Below, piece after piece: positions 26,041-34,922 of a stretch of 64,000 nucleotides of DNA. How positions within the stretch are numbered: position 1 is the first letter of the stretch; each line of letters opens with the position of its first letter. This DNA comes from JABAAI01 sp965261955 (lineage in GTDB: Bacteria > Spirochaetota > Leptospiria > Leptospirales > Leptonemataceae): NCBI GenBank assembly GCA_965261955.1, contig CBDHEM010000071.1, forward strand, positions 310,001 to 374,000, in the 5' to 3' direction. The notes under the pieces are model-generated. The model was not told the DNA's origin. It worked only from the letters and a program-made list of their open reading frames with translations, and did not search any database. Position numbers and translations under genes: made by a program.

Positions 26041-27993
26041 TTGGCAAATATTAATTTTACTGTGAACAGCGAAAGCAAGACTCCAGTCTCTCTCCTTCAG
26101 GACATTCGCCTCACCTTTGCTACCATTTTAACAGATCCGGGTAGCTCACTGGCATACGGAGCAGATGCGGTAGTAGCCATTACAACAGCACTACTACAAT
26201 ATAACTATAACTCTGGTCTAGTCGCCACACTAACCGTAGGCTTCATTATCATGAGTGTCTACCTCATTGCAATGTTAGTATATACAAGTATGACAAAACA
26301 CCACGTACATCCCACCCTAGGGGGAGGTGCTTTTGTTTCGTCTTTTATCACTGCCAAAAGGATACAAAATCCTCGCCTCAAAAGTTTTGTAAAGACACTA
26401 GGCAAAATTGGTACAGCCAGTCTTCTAGCCGATTTCCCCGCAACACAGGCCATTAGCCTAATTGCTGGAGTAGAAGCTCTTTATTTTATACCAACAGAAG
26501 ATAGATTCCAATGGGCTATTTGCTTCCTAATATTTATCTCTTTAATCCAACGTTATGGGCTGGGGAATTTAGCTCGATACATGATCTGGCCTGTTATATT
26601 TTTTTATCTTTGCAACCTCGCTATTCAATTTGTAGGACTTTATGAAATTTTATCCCAAGGCTGGGAAAAGCCTACACTAATTTCAATTCAAGATAAGAGT
26701 GGTATACAGTTTTGGCCTGTTATTTTGGGTGCTGTTGCCAATGGAGCCACTTTAATTACAGGAGTAGAGGTGGGGTATTCTTCCGTTAATTTACCTCACC
26801 ATAAAGGGAAAGCTATTCGAATTTCTATGTGGCTACTTTTTTTCATCATACTTGTGACTTATTCACTACAACTGATTAACTTTCTAGGTTTAGGTATCAA
26901 TCAAAATGTATATTTGGGAAGCAATGTACCTCCCCTACCCTTGCAAATTGCTCAACACTTGGGAGGTGATTACATAGCAATACCCTTTGGGCTTCTAACA
27001 GCTATAATGCTACTACTAGCAGCCCAAACAGCACAGTCTGATTTTCCATTGGAGATGTTGCGTGCTTCACGAAGTAATTTTTTCCCAAAAGGTGTAGGGG
27101 ATACTGCTTGGAGAAAAGTCCGTCCCGCCTTAGGACTGGGTGGACACCATGGTGTTTATAACCCTAGATCGATTATACTTTTAGGCTTTATGAGTATAGT
27201 GATTATTTATTTTTTTCCTCATAGTCATGATATTGAAAGCATGTATGGATTAGCTGTTGTAACAGCAATTTGTGTGGATATTGGAAGCTACCTCTTACGA
27301 CAAATTCGTGTTCGGCGTTCATTCTCACTCACTATTATTGCTTTTATGATTATGGTTTTTATGCTATTGAATATATTGTACAATAAATTTTTTGAAGGAG
27401 CATGGTTCATTGTTTTACTAATGATACTTTACCTCTTTATTTTTTTATTCTCCGAGGGGTTATATGGCCTATGGAATGAAAAAATTAATCTTATACCAAT
27501 GGAACTAGGCATCAATTATCCTGCTTTTTCTAATCTCCAAATAGATCAAGATAACATAGTTCTGGTATCAAAATTTCATCCTGGAGTAATCCATTTCTTA
27601 AAGAATTATATCAAGAAAAAACATATGCCCCTAGTTGTACATTTTCAAACAGAGCCAGATGAAAAGCTACCGAAAGAGCTGCCCGATTGGTTTAAAAATA
27701 TAGAAGTATCCACAGACACAGACATGATTACGGCCATTATCAATTTTGTCCGAGAAAAAAAACCGAATCGTGTACATTTGATACCTTTACTAGTAAAAGG
27801 TATTGATCCTATTCGACAGCACTACTTTGGAAATAGTATAGAGCAACTAAAGATCGCTGTTTCAGAATATGCAGATGTTCAAGTGGAATACAATCGAGAA
27901 AGAATTATAATTACTGCACGAGAAGTTCTAGAACAAGTTTTTCCTTATTTCAAGAATAGGCGCTTAAAAAGACAATACAAGAAAAAAACATGA
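26041..27993 (+). CDS. APC-superfamily transporter with cytoplasmic C-terminal domain
   Basis: 650 aa. About twelve hydrophobic helices cover residues ~25-475, with the substrate-site style segment LTDPGSSLAYGADAVVA in helix 1 and HHVHPTLGGGAFVSSF after helix 2, features of APC permeases. The last ~160 residues are soluble and look like a Rossmann/USP-like regulatory domain (NIVLVSKFHPGVIHFLKNYI, NRVHLIPLLVKGIDPIRQHYF). The frame begins at a TTG with no clear Shine-Dalgarno. A GTG seven codons later is an alternative. Substrate (amino acid or cation) unknown. The stop overlaps the ruvA start (ATGA). Confidence 0.75.
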   Translation: MANINFTVNSESKTPVSLLQDIRLTFATILTDPGSSLAYGADAVVAITTALLQYNYNSGLVATLTVGFIIMSVYLIAMLVYTSMTKHHVHPTLGGGAFVSSFITAKRIQNPRLKSFVKTLGKIGTASLLADFPATQAISLIAGVEALYFIPTEDRFQWAICFLIFISLIQRYGLGNLARYMIWPVIFFYLCNLAIQFVGLYEILSQGWEKPTLISIQDKSGIQFWPVILGAVANGATLITGVEVGYSSVNLPHHKGKAIRISMWLLFFIILVTYSLQLINFLGLGINQNVYLGSNVPPLPLQIAQHLGGDYIAIPFGLLTAIMLLLAAQTAQSDFPLEMLRASRSNFFPKGVGDTAWRKVRPALGLGGHHGVYNPRSIILLGFMSIVIIYFFPHSHDIESMYGLAVVTAICVDIGSYLLRQIRVRRSFSLTIIAFMIMVFMLLNILYNKFFEGAWFIVLLMILYLFIFLFSEGLYGLWNEKINLIPMELGINYPAFSNLQIDQDNIVLVSKFHPGVIHFLKNYIKKKHMPLVVHFQTEPDEKLPKELPDWFKNIEVSTDTDMITAIINFVREKKPNRVHLIPLLVKGIDPIRQHYFGNSIEQLKIAVSEYADVQVEYNRERIIITAREVLEQVFPYFKNRRLKRQYKKKT

Positions 27994-28637
27994 TTACGGC
28001 CCTTAAAGGTAATATAGAACGCTTAGGCCCCTCCCAAGTTTATCTGAATGTAGGAGGAATAGAGTACGAAGTACATGTTCCTCTAACCGTGCTCATTGAA
28101 ATTCAAAAAGAAAAACACTCACCTCTTTATCTACATACATATCATCATTTCCGAGAAAATGAACAACGCCTCTTCGGTTTTCTAACTGTGCACCAAAGAG
28201 AATTTTTTCGAGCACTTTTAAATTTACGAGGTTTTGGCCCCAGTCTAGGCCTTAGTCTATTGAGCCATATGAGCCAAAAGCACTTTCTCTATATTTGCAA
28301 AACACAGGATGTTTCGGCCCTTTGTCGAATACCACGGATTGGGAAAAAAATGGCTGAAGGTCTCATCTTTGAAGTCAAGCATCAAAAAAAAAAATGGGAT
28401 GCTCTAGCTCCAGACGAGTTACAAACAAACATAGAAAACTTACCTACAACAAGTAGCAAAGAACTCTCACAAGAAAAGGAAATGGGATTAGCCCTAGAAG
28501 CCTTAGTCCAATTGGGCTATCAAGAAAAAAACGCTGAAGATGCGCTATATAGAATTGCTATGACTAGAAAAAAACAGAATGAAGAATTGCCTACAGGAGC
28601 CGCCGAATGGATACGCGAAACCTTACTAAATCTATAA
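27990..28637 (+). CDS. ruvA: Holliday junction DNA helicase subunit RuvA
   Basis: 215 aa. The N-terminal OB fold begins MITALKGNIERLGPSQVYL. Two helix-hairpin-helix motifs follow: LLNLRGFGPSLGLSLLS and LCRIPRIGKKMAEGLIFEVK. A C-terminal domain III (LALEALVQLGYQEKNAEDAL) contacts RuvB. RuvA tetramers bind four-way junctions and load RuvB. The ATG overlaps the upstream transporter stop by 4 nt. ruvB and ruvC are not in the window. Confidence 0.92.
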   Translation: MITALKGNIERLGPSQVYLNVGGIEYEVHVPLTVLIEIQKEKHSPLYLHTYHHFRENEQRLFGFLTVHQREFFRALLNLRGFGPSLGLSLLSHMSQKHFLYICKTQDVSALCRIPRIGKKMAEGLIFEVKHQKKKWDALAPDELQTNIENLPTTSSKELSQEKEMGLALEALVQLGYQEKNAEDALYRIAMTRKKQNEELPTGAAEWIRETLLNL

Positions 28638-28703
28638 AATTGTTCTGTATATATTTTTACTTCATCATAAAAATATCAATGAGCGAAAAAATATTATAAC
28701 AAG

Positions 28704-29207
28704 ATGAAGGAAGAAAAATGGTACATACTGCGTACCCAAGGACAATATGAAAAGAAAGTTGCCGTATATTTAAACAAACTTCATATTAAACACTACCTAC
28801 CCCTTATAAACAAAAAACGAATTTGGTCTGATCGTATTAAATTTATAGATTTTCCTCTTTTCCCTGGCTATATTTTTATATACTTTCACTGGGATAGCAA
28901 ATACTCTCAAATTATTCGACATTCAGGGGCTGTATCCTTCATTCAAAAGGAAAATAAACCCGCATATATGTCCATAAAAGACTTAATAAATCTAAAATTG
29001 ATTGTCACAGAAGCAAAAGAAATCTACTCTGATCCCGATAAAAACTTTCCTATCGGCCAAAAAGTTATTTTACACTGTGGTCCCCTGAAAGGGGTGGAAG
29101 GAACGGTAGTACGTATTAAAAATAAAGATAAAATCTTTGTGCATCTTCCCCTTTTGAATCGGAAGATTTCTGCGGAAATAGACATATCTGACTTGGACAG
29201 AGTATAG
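28704..29207 (+). CDS. NusG-family specialised transcription antiterminator (RfaH/UpxY-like)
   Basis: 167 aa. The NGN domain begins KWYILRTQGQYEKKVAVYL, continues HYLPLINKKRIWSDR and FPLFPGYIFIYFHWD, the motif of NusG paralogues (RfaH, UpxY, LoaP). The C-terminal KOW domain is GQKVILHCGPLKGVEGTVVR. It abuts kpsF (1-nt gap), so it is likely co-transcribed. RfaH/UpxY paralogues serve long surface-polysaccharide operons, and KpsF makes a Kdo precursor, which fits. A canonical nusG would normally sit with secE and rplK, which are absent here. Confidence 0.85.
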   Translation: MKEEKWYILRTQGQYEKKVAVYLNKLHIKHYLPLINKKRIWSDRIKFIDFPLFPGYIFIYFHWDSKYSQIIRHSGAVSFIQKENKPAYMSIKDLINLKLIVTEAKEIYSDPDKNFPIGQKVILHCGPLKGVEGTVVRIKNKDKIFVHLPLLNRKISAEIDISDLDRV

Positions 29208-29208
29208 A

Positions 29209-30198
29209 ATGGGACCTATCAAAAGAAAAAACATATTCGATACTTTTATCGAAAGCTATCAAATGCAGGTTAACGCCTTGCTTGGCAACCGTAAACATAT
29301 CAGACCGGAAAATGTACGGAAAGCTATTAAAACGATACTAAACTGCAAGGGTAAACTAGTACTAACTGGTATGGGTAAATCTGGTTTGATTGCTCAAAAG
29401 CTTTCCGCTACTTTTTCTTCTACTGGTACACCGGCTTTTTTTTTGCATCCAAGTGAGTCTCTACATGGAGATTTAGGTGTCTTACAAAAAGATGATGTAC
29501 TTATGCTCTTGGCAAAGAGTGGTGAATCAGAAGAGGTGATAGCTATGCTTCAAGCAGTACGTAAGCTGGGGAACCCAATCATCTCTATTTTGGGTAATCC
29601 CAACTCCACAGCTGGACGTATGTCTAGCGTCATTGTACGAGCAACAATAAGTCGTGAGGCTGATTCACTAGATCTAGCCCCTACGGCATCTACAACTGTA
29701 GCCCTTGTGGTTGGAGATGCACTTGCTTCCGCTGTCTCTGATAAAAAAAAGTTTCAACCAGAACACTTTGCAATGTACCATCCCGGAGGCCAATTGGGGA
29801 GGCGCCTTTTACTAAATGTGGAAGATATTATGATTACCGAACGAGGTATTCCGATTATTCCTCTAAGTGCCTCTATATCTCAAGTTTTAGAAGTAGAATC
29901 GAAGCCTAACTTAGGAGGCGTTATGGTTGTCAATGGGAGGGGAAAATTAATAGGCCTTGTTACAGATGGAGATATACGGAGAGGTATTATTAATCATAAA
30001 AACCTTTTAGATCATAAAGTGAATATTATCATGACGCCTAAGCCTGTTTTTGTCTACAAAGGGACACGTGCTCTGGAAGCCCTGAAACTAATGGAAAACC
30101 GTAATTCTCAAATCAACATACTTCCTGTTCTCAACAAAAGTAAAGAGCCGGTGGGTCTTCTACGCCTCCACGACCTTCTCAATGCACGCATATCGTAA
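29209..30198 (+). CDS. kpsF: Arabinose-5-phosphate isomerase, KpsF/GutQ family
   Basis: 329 aa. SIS domain: VLTGMGKSGLIAQKLSATFS, then TGTPAFFLHPSESLHGDLG and LLAKSGESEEVIAM, then HPGGQLGRRL. Two CBS domains cover residues ~205-325 (IMITERGIPIIPLSASI, GLVTDGDIRRGI, INILPVLN...GLLRLHDLL). It converts ribulose-5-phosphate to arabinose-5-phosphate for Kdo in LPS. This matches a diderm with LPS. Directly after the NusG paralogue. Confidence 0.92.
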   Translation: MGPIKRKNIFDTFIESYQMQVNALLGNRKHIRPENVRKAIKTILNCKGKLVLTGMGKSGLIAQKLSATFSSTGTPAFFLHPSESLHGDLGVLQKDDVLMLLAKSGESEEVIAMLQAVRKLGNPIISILGNPNSTAGRMSSVIVRATISREADSLDLAPTASTTVALVVGDALASAVSDKKKFQPEHFAMYHPGGQLGRRLLLNVEDIMITERGIPIIPLSASISQVLEVESKPNLGGVMVVNGRGKLIGLVTDGDIRRGIINHKNLLDHKVNIIMTPKPVFVYKGTRALEALKLMENRNSQINILPVLNKSKEPVGLLRLHDLLNARIS

Positions 30199-30410
30199 GC
30201 GTAAACCACTTCGATTTGCCATCTACCCTCTTCTCTAATAACGCATTTCATTGCTTTAACCCCCTAAAATTGGACAGTTTTTTTTATATTTTTGGGCGTG
30301 CCCTCTCTAACGATGTGGGCCTTTTACAACGACTCGTATTGGCTATATCGTATCAATACACCAAGCATCTCCAGATCCAAAGCCATTCGCTCCTTCATCA
30401 TCCCCAACAC
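30199..30410. other. Degenerate flank leading into the tandem array
   Basis: No gene. It carries broken pieces of the array spacer (CCCCTAAAATTGGACAG and TTTTACAACGACTCG resemble spacer and MITE ends) and grades into unit 1 of the array at about 30411. Short open frames here have no ribosome-binding sites. Confidence 0.45.
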
Positions 30411-30424
30411 TTCGTAAAGAGGAT

Positions 30425-30559
30425 ATGCGTATCATGAATCCCTCTTGCTATAGATTTGTTTTTGTACCATTTGCATCCGAAGTTTTTTATATTTATCGAT
30501 TGGTACAGTTTTCATTTGTTTGGGTTGACTATATTTCTAAGATGAATTTGGATTTGTAG
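30425..30559 (+). other. 44-codon open frame conserved in the array spacers
   Basis: The frame begins MRIMNPSCYRFVFVPF and ends YISKMNLDL. It recurs at the same place in every unit (ATGs near 31846, 33265, 34608 and 35995). In units 3 and 5 a C-to-T change turns CGA into TGA at codon 25. It could be a small peptide gene, a decayed gene 3' end or simply leader sequence. Two of five copies being interrupted argues against strong selection. Confidence 0.3.
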
Positions 30560-30708
30560 TAAAGACTGTGAATTTAAGTCCAAAAAAAAGAGGCAATACA
30601 GTATTTCATCAAAATTCTAGTCAAATGAGATTCGGAAATGTTTATAGAACATAAGAGACACTGCTTTGTAGTCTTACGTTAATAAGATACGATTTTCATA
30701 TAGTTATC

Positions 30709-31620
30709 ATGGCCACAAATAAAAAGATAACCCTTACCCTCGATACCTTCTTTAAGATACAATGCACTGAGTTTTTTGAGGCGTTAGGTTGTCAGGTACT
30801 AACAGAAGTCGAGTTATTCAAACAGCCTAGACGCTTGGATGTATTGATTATTGAGGGAGGGGGAGGAGCTTCGCAACAGCCCCTCCTTGGAATGCGGGCA
30901 AAACATGCCATGCACAAGAAGTTTCATCTTTTGGATTATTTCCAGAAATATAATTTAGTCAGTTATAAGTCTTTTCGTGACCGTTTTTCTATTTCGGATA
31001 TTCGAGATGCCATGATCTATCATCAAAGCTACTTGAATTTGGAAAAGAAAGCAAATGAAGCCAACAGTACAGTTAGCCTGATAGTATCCCAAAAACCATC
31101 GAAGTTTTTAAGTGAGACTACAAGTAAAGTATCGCAACAAGTAAAAGGACGTTATGTGATCGACTACCAAGAATTTAAGGTTTATATTTTAAACATTGAG
31201 GAAGCTCCACTAAATGACAGCCTGGATGGTATTTTCTTGTCAGAGTTTGTTAAGGATAAGAAGAAGATTACCATGCCAGCTGATGTACGAAGAGGACTGG
31301 TTAGTGATAAAAAAATCGTCGACATACTAGAAGAAGGGCTTAAAACTAGGTTAGTTACCTTTGAAGGGAGGATATTAGATATGGGAGCAGTTGCAGACAT
31401 CACAAAATATGTTTTACCTGAATTGGAAAAGGCAGAGGCCAGAGGTGAAGCCAGAGGCAAAGCGGAAGGTAAAACAGAAGGTAAGGCAGAAATCTTTAAA
31501 AAGATGTACGCTAACGGCCATTCCATATCTCAAATTTCTTCTATGACCGGTCTTTCAGAAGCGGAATGCCAACGCATACTGTCTTTCACCCACCATGAAG
31601 GTGACCCCATGAAAAAGTAA
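30709..31620 (+). CDS. Rpn/PD-(D/E)XK-like protein, array copy 1
   Basis: 303 aa. N-terminal helical segment DTFFKIQCTEFFEALGCQVL, then RRLDVLII, a Gly-rich linker, and HLLDYFQKYNLVSYKSFRDR, the layout of PD-(D/E)XK nuclease-fold proteins of the Rpn/'transposase-like' group (RxLDVLI...NLIEYKSxxD). The last ~65 residues are a charged repeat (KAEARGEARGKAEGKTEGKA) and a helix-turn-helix-like tail ISQISSMTGLSEAECQRIL, typical of that group. Where relatives usually have E-x-K, this reads S-Y-K. No Shine-Dalgarno precedes the ATG. Family members promote recombination or act as defence/toxin nucleases; the role here is unknown. Confidence 0.75.
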   Translation: MATNKKITLTLDTFFKIQCTEFFEALGCQVLTEVELFKQPRRLDVLIIEGGGGASQQPLLGMRAKHAMHKKFHLLDYFQKYNLVSYKSFRDRFSISDIRDAMIYHQSYLNLEKKANEANSTVSLIVSQKPSKFLSETTSKVSQQVKGRYVIDYQEFKVYILNIEEAPLNDSLDGIFLSEFVKDKKKITMPADVRRGLVSDKKIVDILEEGLKTRLVTFEGRILDMGAVADITKYVLPELEKAEARGEARGKAEGKTEGKAEIFKKMYANGHSISQISSMTGLSEAECQRILSFTHHEGDPMKK

Positions 31621-31627
31621 AAATAGA

Positions 31628-31735
31628 GGTGCTTTGCAAAAGTACAAAAAAAAAGAGAAATGCCTGCATAGAATGCCTTAAATTGATATTTTACAGTGCT
31701 CTATTTGCACTTCTTTACATTTCGCACCAGCCTTG
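31628..31735 (-). repeat. MITE-like spacer segment, array unit 1
   Basis: GAGGTGCTTTGCAAAA at the left, core AGAATGCCTTAAATTGATA, right TTTACATTTCGCACCAG. It has the same architecture as the free-standing MITE copies but eroded ends. It is followed by a second partial end (CAACATTTCGCAACAGCCCC, ~31794-31813). Confidence 0.55.
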
Positions 31736-32129
31736 CCTTTTTCGCGCCCTTAAAATTGGGGCTTTGCCCTATCAAAGCTACCAAGAGAGCCTACCAACAT
31801 TTCGCAACAGCCCCTTCATCATCTCTAATACTTCGTAAAGAGGATATGCGTATCATGAATCCCTCTTGCTATAGATTTGTTTTTGTACCATTTGCATCCG
31901 AGGTTTTTTATATTTATCGATTGGTACAGTTTTCATTTGTTTGGGTTGACTATATTTCTAAGATGAATTTGGATTTGTAGTAAAGACTGTGAATTTAAGT
32001 CCAAAAAAAAGAGGCAATACAGTATTTCATCAAAATTATAGTCAAATGAGGTTTGGAAATGTTTATAGAACATAAGAGACACTGATTTGTAGTCTTACGT
32101 TAATAAGATACGATTTTCATATAGTTATC

Positions 32130-33029
32130 ATGGCCACAAATAAAAAGATAACCCTTACCCTTGATACCTTCTTTAAGATACAATGTACTGAGTTTTTTGA
32201 GGCGTTAGGTTGTCAGGTACTAACAGAAGTTGAGTTATTCAAACAGCCTAGACGCTTGGATGTATTGATTATCGAGGAAGGGGGAGGGGAAGGGAAAGGA
32301 GCTTCGCAACAGCCCCTCCTTAGAACACAGACAAAACATGCCATGCACAAGAAGTTTCATCTTTTAGATTATTTCCAGAAATATAATTTAGTCAGTTATA
32401 AGTCTTTTCGTGATCGCTTTTCTATTTCGGATATTCGAGATGCCATGATCTATCATCAAAGCTATTTGAATTTGGAAAAGAAAGCAAATGAAGCCAACAG
32501 CACCGTTAGCCTGATAGTATCACAAAAACCATCGAAGTTTCTAAGTAAGACTACAAGCAAAGTATCGCAACAAGTAAAAGGACGCTATGTGATCGACTAC
32601 CAAGCATTCAAGGTTTATATTTTAAACATTGAGGAAGCTCCACTAAATGACAGCCTGGATGGTGTTTTCTTGTCAGAGTTTGTTAAGGATAAGAAGAAGA
32701 TTACCATGCCATCTGATGTACGAAGAGGACTGGTTACTGATAAAAAAATCGTCGACATACTAGAAGAAGGGCTTAAAACTAGGTTAGTTACCTTTGAGGG
32801 GAGGATATTAGATATGGGAGCAGTTGCAGACATCACAAAATATGTTTTACCTGAATTGAAAAAGGCAGAAGCTAGAGGTGAAGCCAGAGGTAAGGCAGAA
32901 ATCTTTAACAAGATGTACGCTAACGGCCAGTCCATATCTCAAATTTCTTCTATGACCGGTCTTTCAGAAGCGGAATGCCAACGCATGCTACATTTCACCC
33001 ACCATGAAGGTGACCCCATGAAAAAGTAA
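32130..33029 (+). CDS. Rpn/PD-(D/E)XK-like protein, array copy 2
   Basis: 299 aa, over 90% identical by eye to copy 1. Differences cluster in the Gly-rich linker (EEGGGEGKGASQQPLLRTQT) and in the C-terminal charged repeat, which is shorter (KAEARGEARGKAE before the last helix). Point changes include PSDVRRGLVTDKK. The YNLVSYKS motif is unchanged. Intact start, stop and unit context. Confidence 0.75.
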   Translation: MATNKKITLTLDTFFKIQCTEFFEALGCQVLTEVELFKQPRRLDVLIIEEGGGEGKGASQQPLLRTQTKHAMHKKFHLLDYFQKYNLVSYKSFRDRFSISDIRDAMIYHQSYLNLEKKANEANSTVSLIVSQKPSKFLSKTTSKVSQQVKGRYVIDYQAFKVYILNIEEAPLNDSLDGVFLSEFVKDKKKITMPSDVRRGLVTDKKIVDILEEGLKTRLVTFEGRILDMGAVADITKYVLPELKKAEARGEARGKAEIFNKMYANGQSISQISSMTGLSEAECQRMLHFTHHEGDPMKK

Positions 33030-33034
33030 AAATA

Positions 33035-33150
33035 GAGGTGCTGTTACAAAAGTACAAAAAACAAGAGAAATGCCTGCATAGAATGCATAGAATGCCTTAA
33101 ATTGATATTTTACAGTGCTCTATTTGCACTTCTTTACATTTCGTACCAGC
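33035..33150 (-). repeat. MITE-like spacer segment, array unit 2
   Basis: GAGGTGCTGTTACAAAA at the left, core GAATGCCTTAAATTGATA, right TTTACATTTCGTACCAG. It differs from unit 1 by a small ATAGAATGC duplication. Confidence 0.55.
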
Positions 33151-33548
33151 CTTGCCTTTTTCGCGCCCTTAAAATTGGGGCTTTGCCCTAGCAAAGCTAC
33201 CAAGAGAGCCTCCCAACATTTCACAACAGCCCCTTCATCATCTCCAATACTTCGTAAAAAGGATATGCGTATCATGAATCCCTCTTGCTATAGATTTGTT
33301 TTTGTACCATTTGCATCCGAGGTTTTTTATATTTATTGATTGGTACAGTTTTCATTTGTTTGGGTTGACTATATTTCTAAGATGAATTTGGATTTGTAGT
33401 AAAGACTGTGAATTTAAGTCCAAAAAAAAGAGGCAAGACAGTATTTCATCAAAATTATAGTCAAATGAGGTTTGGAAATGTTTATAGAACATAAGAGACA
33501 CTGATTTGTAGTCTTACGTTAATAAGATACGATTTTCATATAGTTATC

Positions 33549-34448
33549 ATGGCCACAAATAAAAAGATAACCCTTACCCTCAATACCTTCTTTAAGATAC
33601 AATGCACTGAGTTTTTTGAGGCGTTAGGTTGTCAGGTACTAACAGAAGTCGAGTTATTCAAACAGCCTAGACGCTTGGATGTATTGATTATCAAGGGAGG
33701 TGGAGGGGAAGGGAGAGGGGCTTTGCAACAGCCCCAAGAAGGAGCACAGGCAAAACATACCATGCACAAGAAGTTTCATCTTTTGGATTATTTCCAGAAA
33801 TATAATTTAATCAGTTATAAGTCTTTTCGTGATCGCTTTTCTATTTCGGATATTCGAGATGCCATGATCTATCATCAAAGCTACTTGAATTTGGAAAAGA
33901 AAGCAAATGAAGCCAACAGCACCGTTAGCCTGATAGTATCACAAAAACTATCGAAGTTTTTAAGTGAGACTACAAGTAAAGTATCGCAACAAGTAAAAGG
34001 ACACTATGTGATCGACTACCAAGCATTTAAGGTTTATATTTTAAACATTGAGGAAGCTCCACTAAATGACAGCCTGGATGGTATTTTCTTGTCAGAGTTT
34101 GTTAAGGATAAGAAGAAGATTACCATGCCAGCTGATGTACAAAGAGGACTGGTTAGTGATAAAAAAATCGTCGACATACTAGAAGAATGGCTTAAAACTA
34201 GGTTAGTTACCTTTGAAGGGAGGATATTAGATATGGGAGCAGTTGCAGACATCACAAAATATGTTTTGCCTGAATTGGAAAAGGCAGAAGCCAGAGGTAA
34301 AGCAGAAGGTAAGGCAGAAATCTTTAAAAAGATGTACGCTAACGGCCAGTCCATATCTCAAATTTCTTCTATGACCGGTCTTTCAGAAGCGGAATGCCAA
34401 CGCATGCTACATTTCACCCACCATGAAAATGACCCCATGAAAAAGTAA
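33549..34448 (+). CDS. Rpn/PD-(D/E)XK-like protein, array copy 3
   Basis: 299 aa. The most diverged copy at conserved positions: LNTFFK for LDTFFK, KLSKFL for KPSKFL, KGHYVI for KGRYVI, VQRGLV for VRRGLV, EEWLKTR for EEGLKTR. The linker reads KGGGGEGRGALQQPQEGAQA and the C-terminal repeat KAEARGKAEGKAE. The frame is intact. Such changes suggest relaxed constraint or divergence of this copy. Confidence 0.72.
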   Translation: MATNKKITLTLNTFFKIQCTEFFEALGCQVLTEVELFKQPRRLDVLIIKGGGGEGRGALQQPQEGAQAKHTMHKKFHLLDYFQKYNLISYKSFRDRFSISDIRDAMIYHQSYLNLEKKANEANSTVSLIVSQKLSKFLSETTSKVSQQVKGHYVIDYQAFKVYILNIEEAPLNDSLDGIFLSEFVKDKKKITMPADVQRGLVSDKKIVDILEEWLKTRLVTFEGRILDMGAVADITKYVLPELEKAEARGKAEGKAEIFKKMYANGQSISQISSMTGLSEAECQRMLHFTHHENDPMKK

Positions 34449-34453
34449 AAATA

Positions 34454-34576
34454 GAGGTGCTGTTACAAAAACACAAAACATAAAAAAACAAGAGAAATAC
34501 CTGTATAGAACGCCTTAAATCGGCATTTTATAAAGTTTGATTTACACTTCTTTACATTTCATTTCCCAACAGTCCC
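34454..34576 (-). repeat. MITE-like spacer segment, array unit 3
   Basis: GAGGTGCTGTTACAAAA at the left, core GAACGCCTTAAATCGGCA, right TTTCCCAACAGTCCC. This copy keeps a better right end than units 1 and 2. Confidence 0.6.
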
Positions 34577-34765
34577 TTCAGCATCCCCAATACTTCGTAA
34601 AGAGGATATGCGTATCATGAATCCCTCTTGCTATCGATTTGTTTTTGTACCATTTACATCTGAAGTTTTTTATATTTATCGATTGGTACAGTTTTCATTT
34701 GTTTGGGTTGACTATATTTCTAAGATGAATTTGGATTTGTAGTAAAGACTGTAAATTCAAGTCCA

Positions 34766-34807
34766 AAGTGCAACAAACTTTACTTTCTCATTTCTTGAAA
34801 AAAGGGG
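34766..34807 (-). mobile_element. IS30-like 3' end fragment inside the array leader
   Basis: AAAGTGCAACAAACTTTACT followed by TTCTCATTTCTTGAAAAA. The reverse complement resembles the C-terminal and terminal sequence of the IS30 remnants at 25900 and 61609 (GTCTTTT..CGAGA..AGTTTGTTGCACTT). The same piece is at 36152-36190. It is absent from the leaders of units 1-3. Confidence 0.5.
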
Positions 34808-34922
34808 CAATACAGTATTTCATCAAAATTATAGTCAAATGAGATTCGGAAATGTTTATAGAACATAAGAGACACTGCTTTGTAGTCTTACGTTAATAAG
34901 ATACGATTTTCATATAGTTATC

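Noticed and set aside
31182..31526. Minus-strand frames of ~106-114 codons opposite each Rpn-like gene
   Set aside because: They recur because the host gene recurs, have Ser/Leu-rich shadow composition and no ribosome-binding site.
31696..31980. 94-codon spacer frame beginning MLYLHFFTF
   Set aside because: It reads through MITE-derived sequence into the conserved 44-codon segment; in unit 3 it is cut short and it has no ribosome-binding site.
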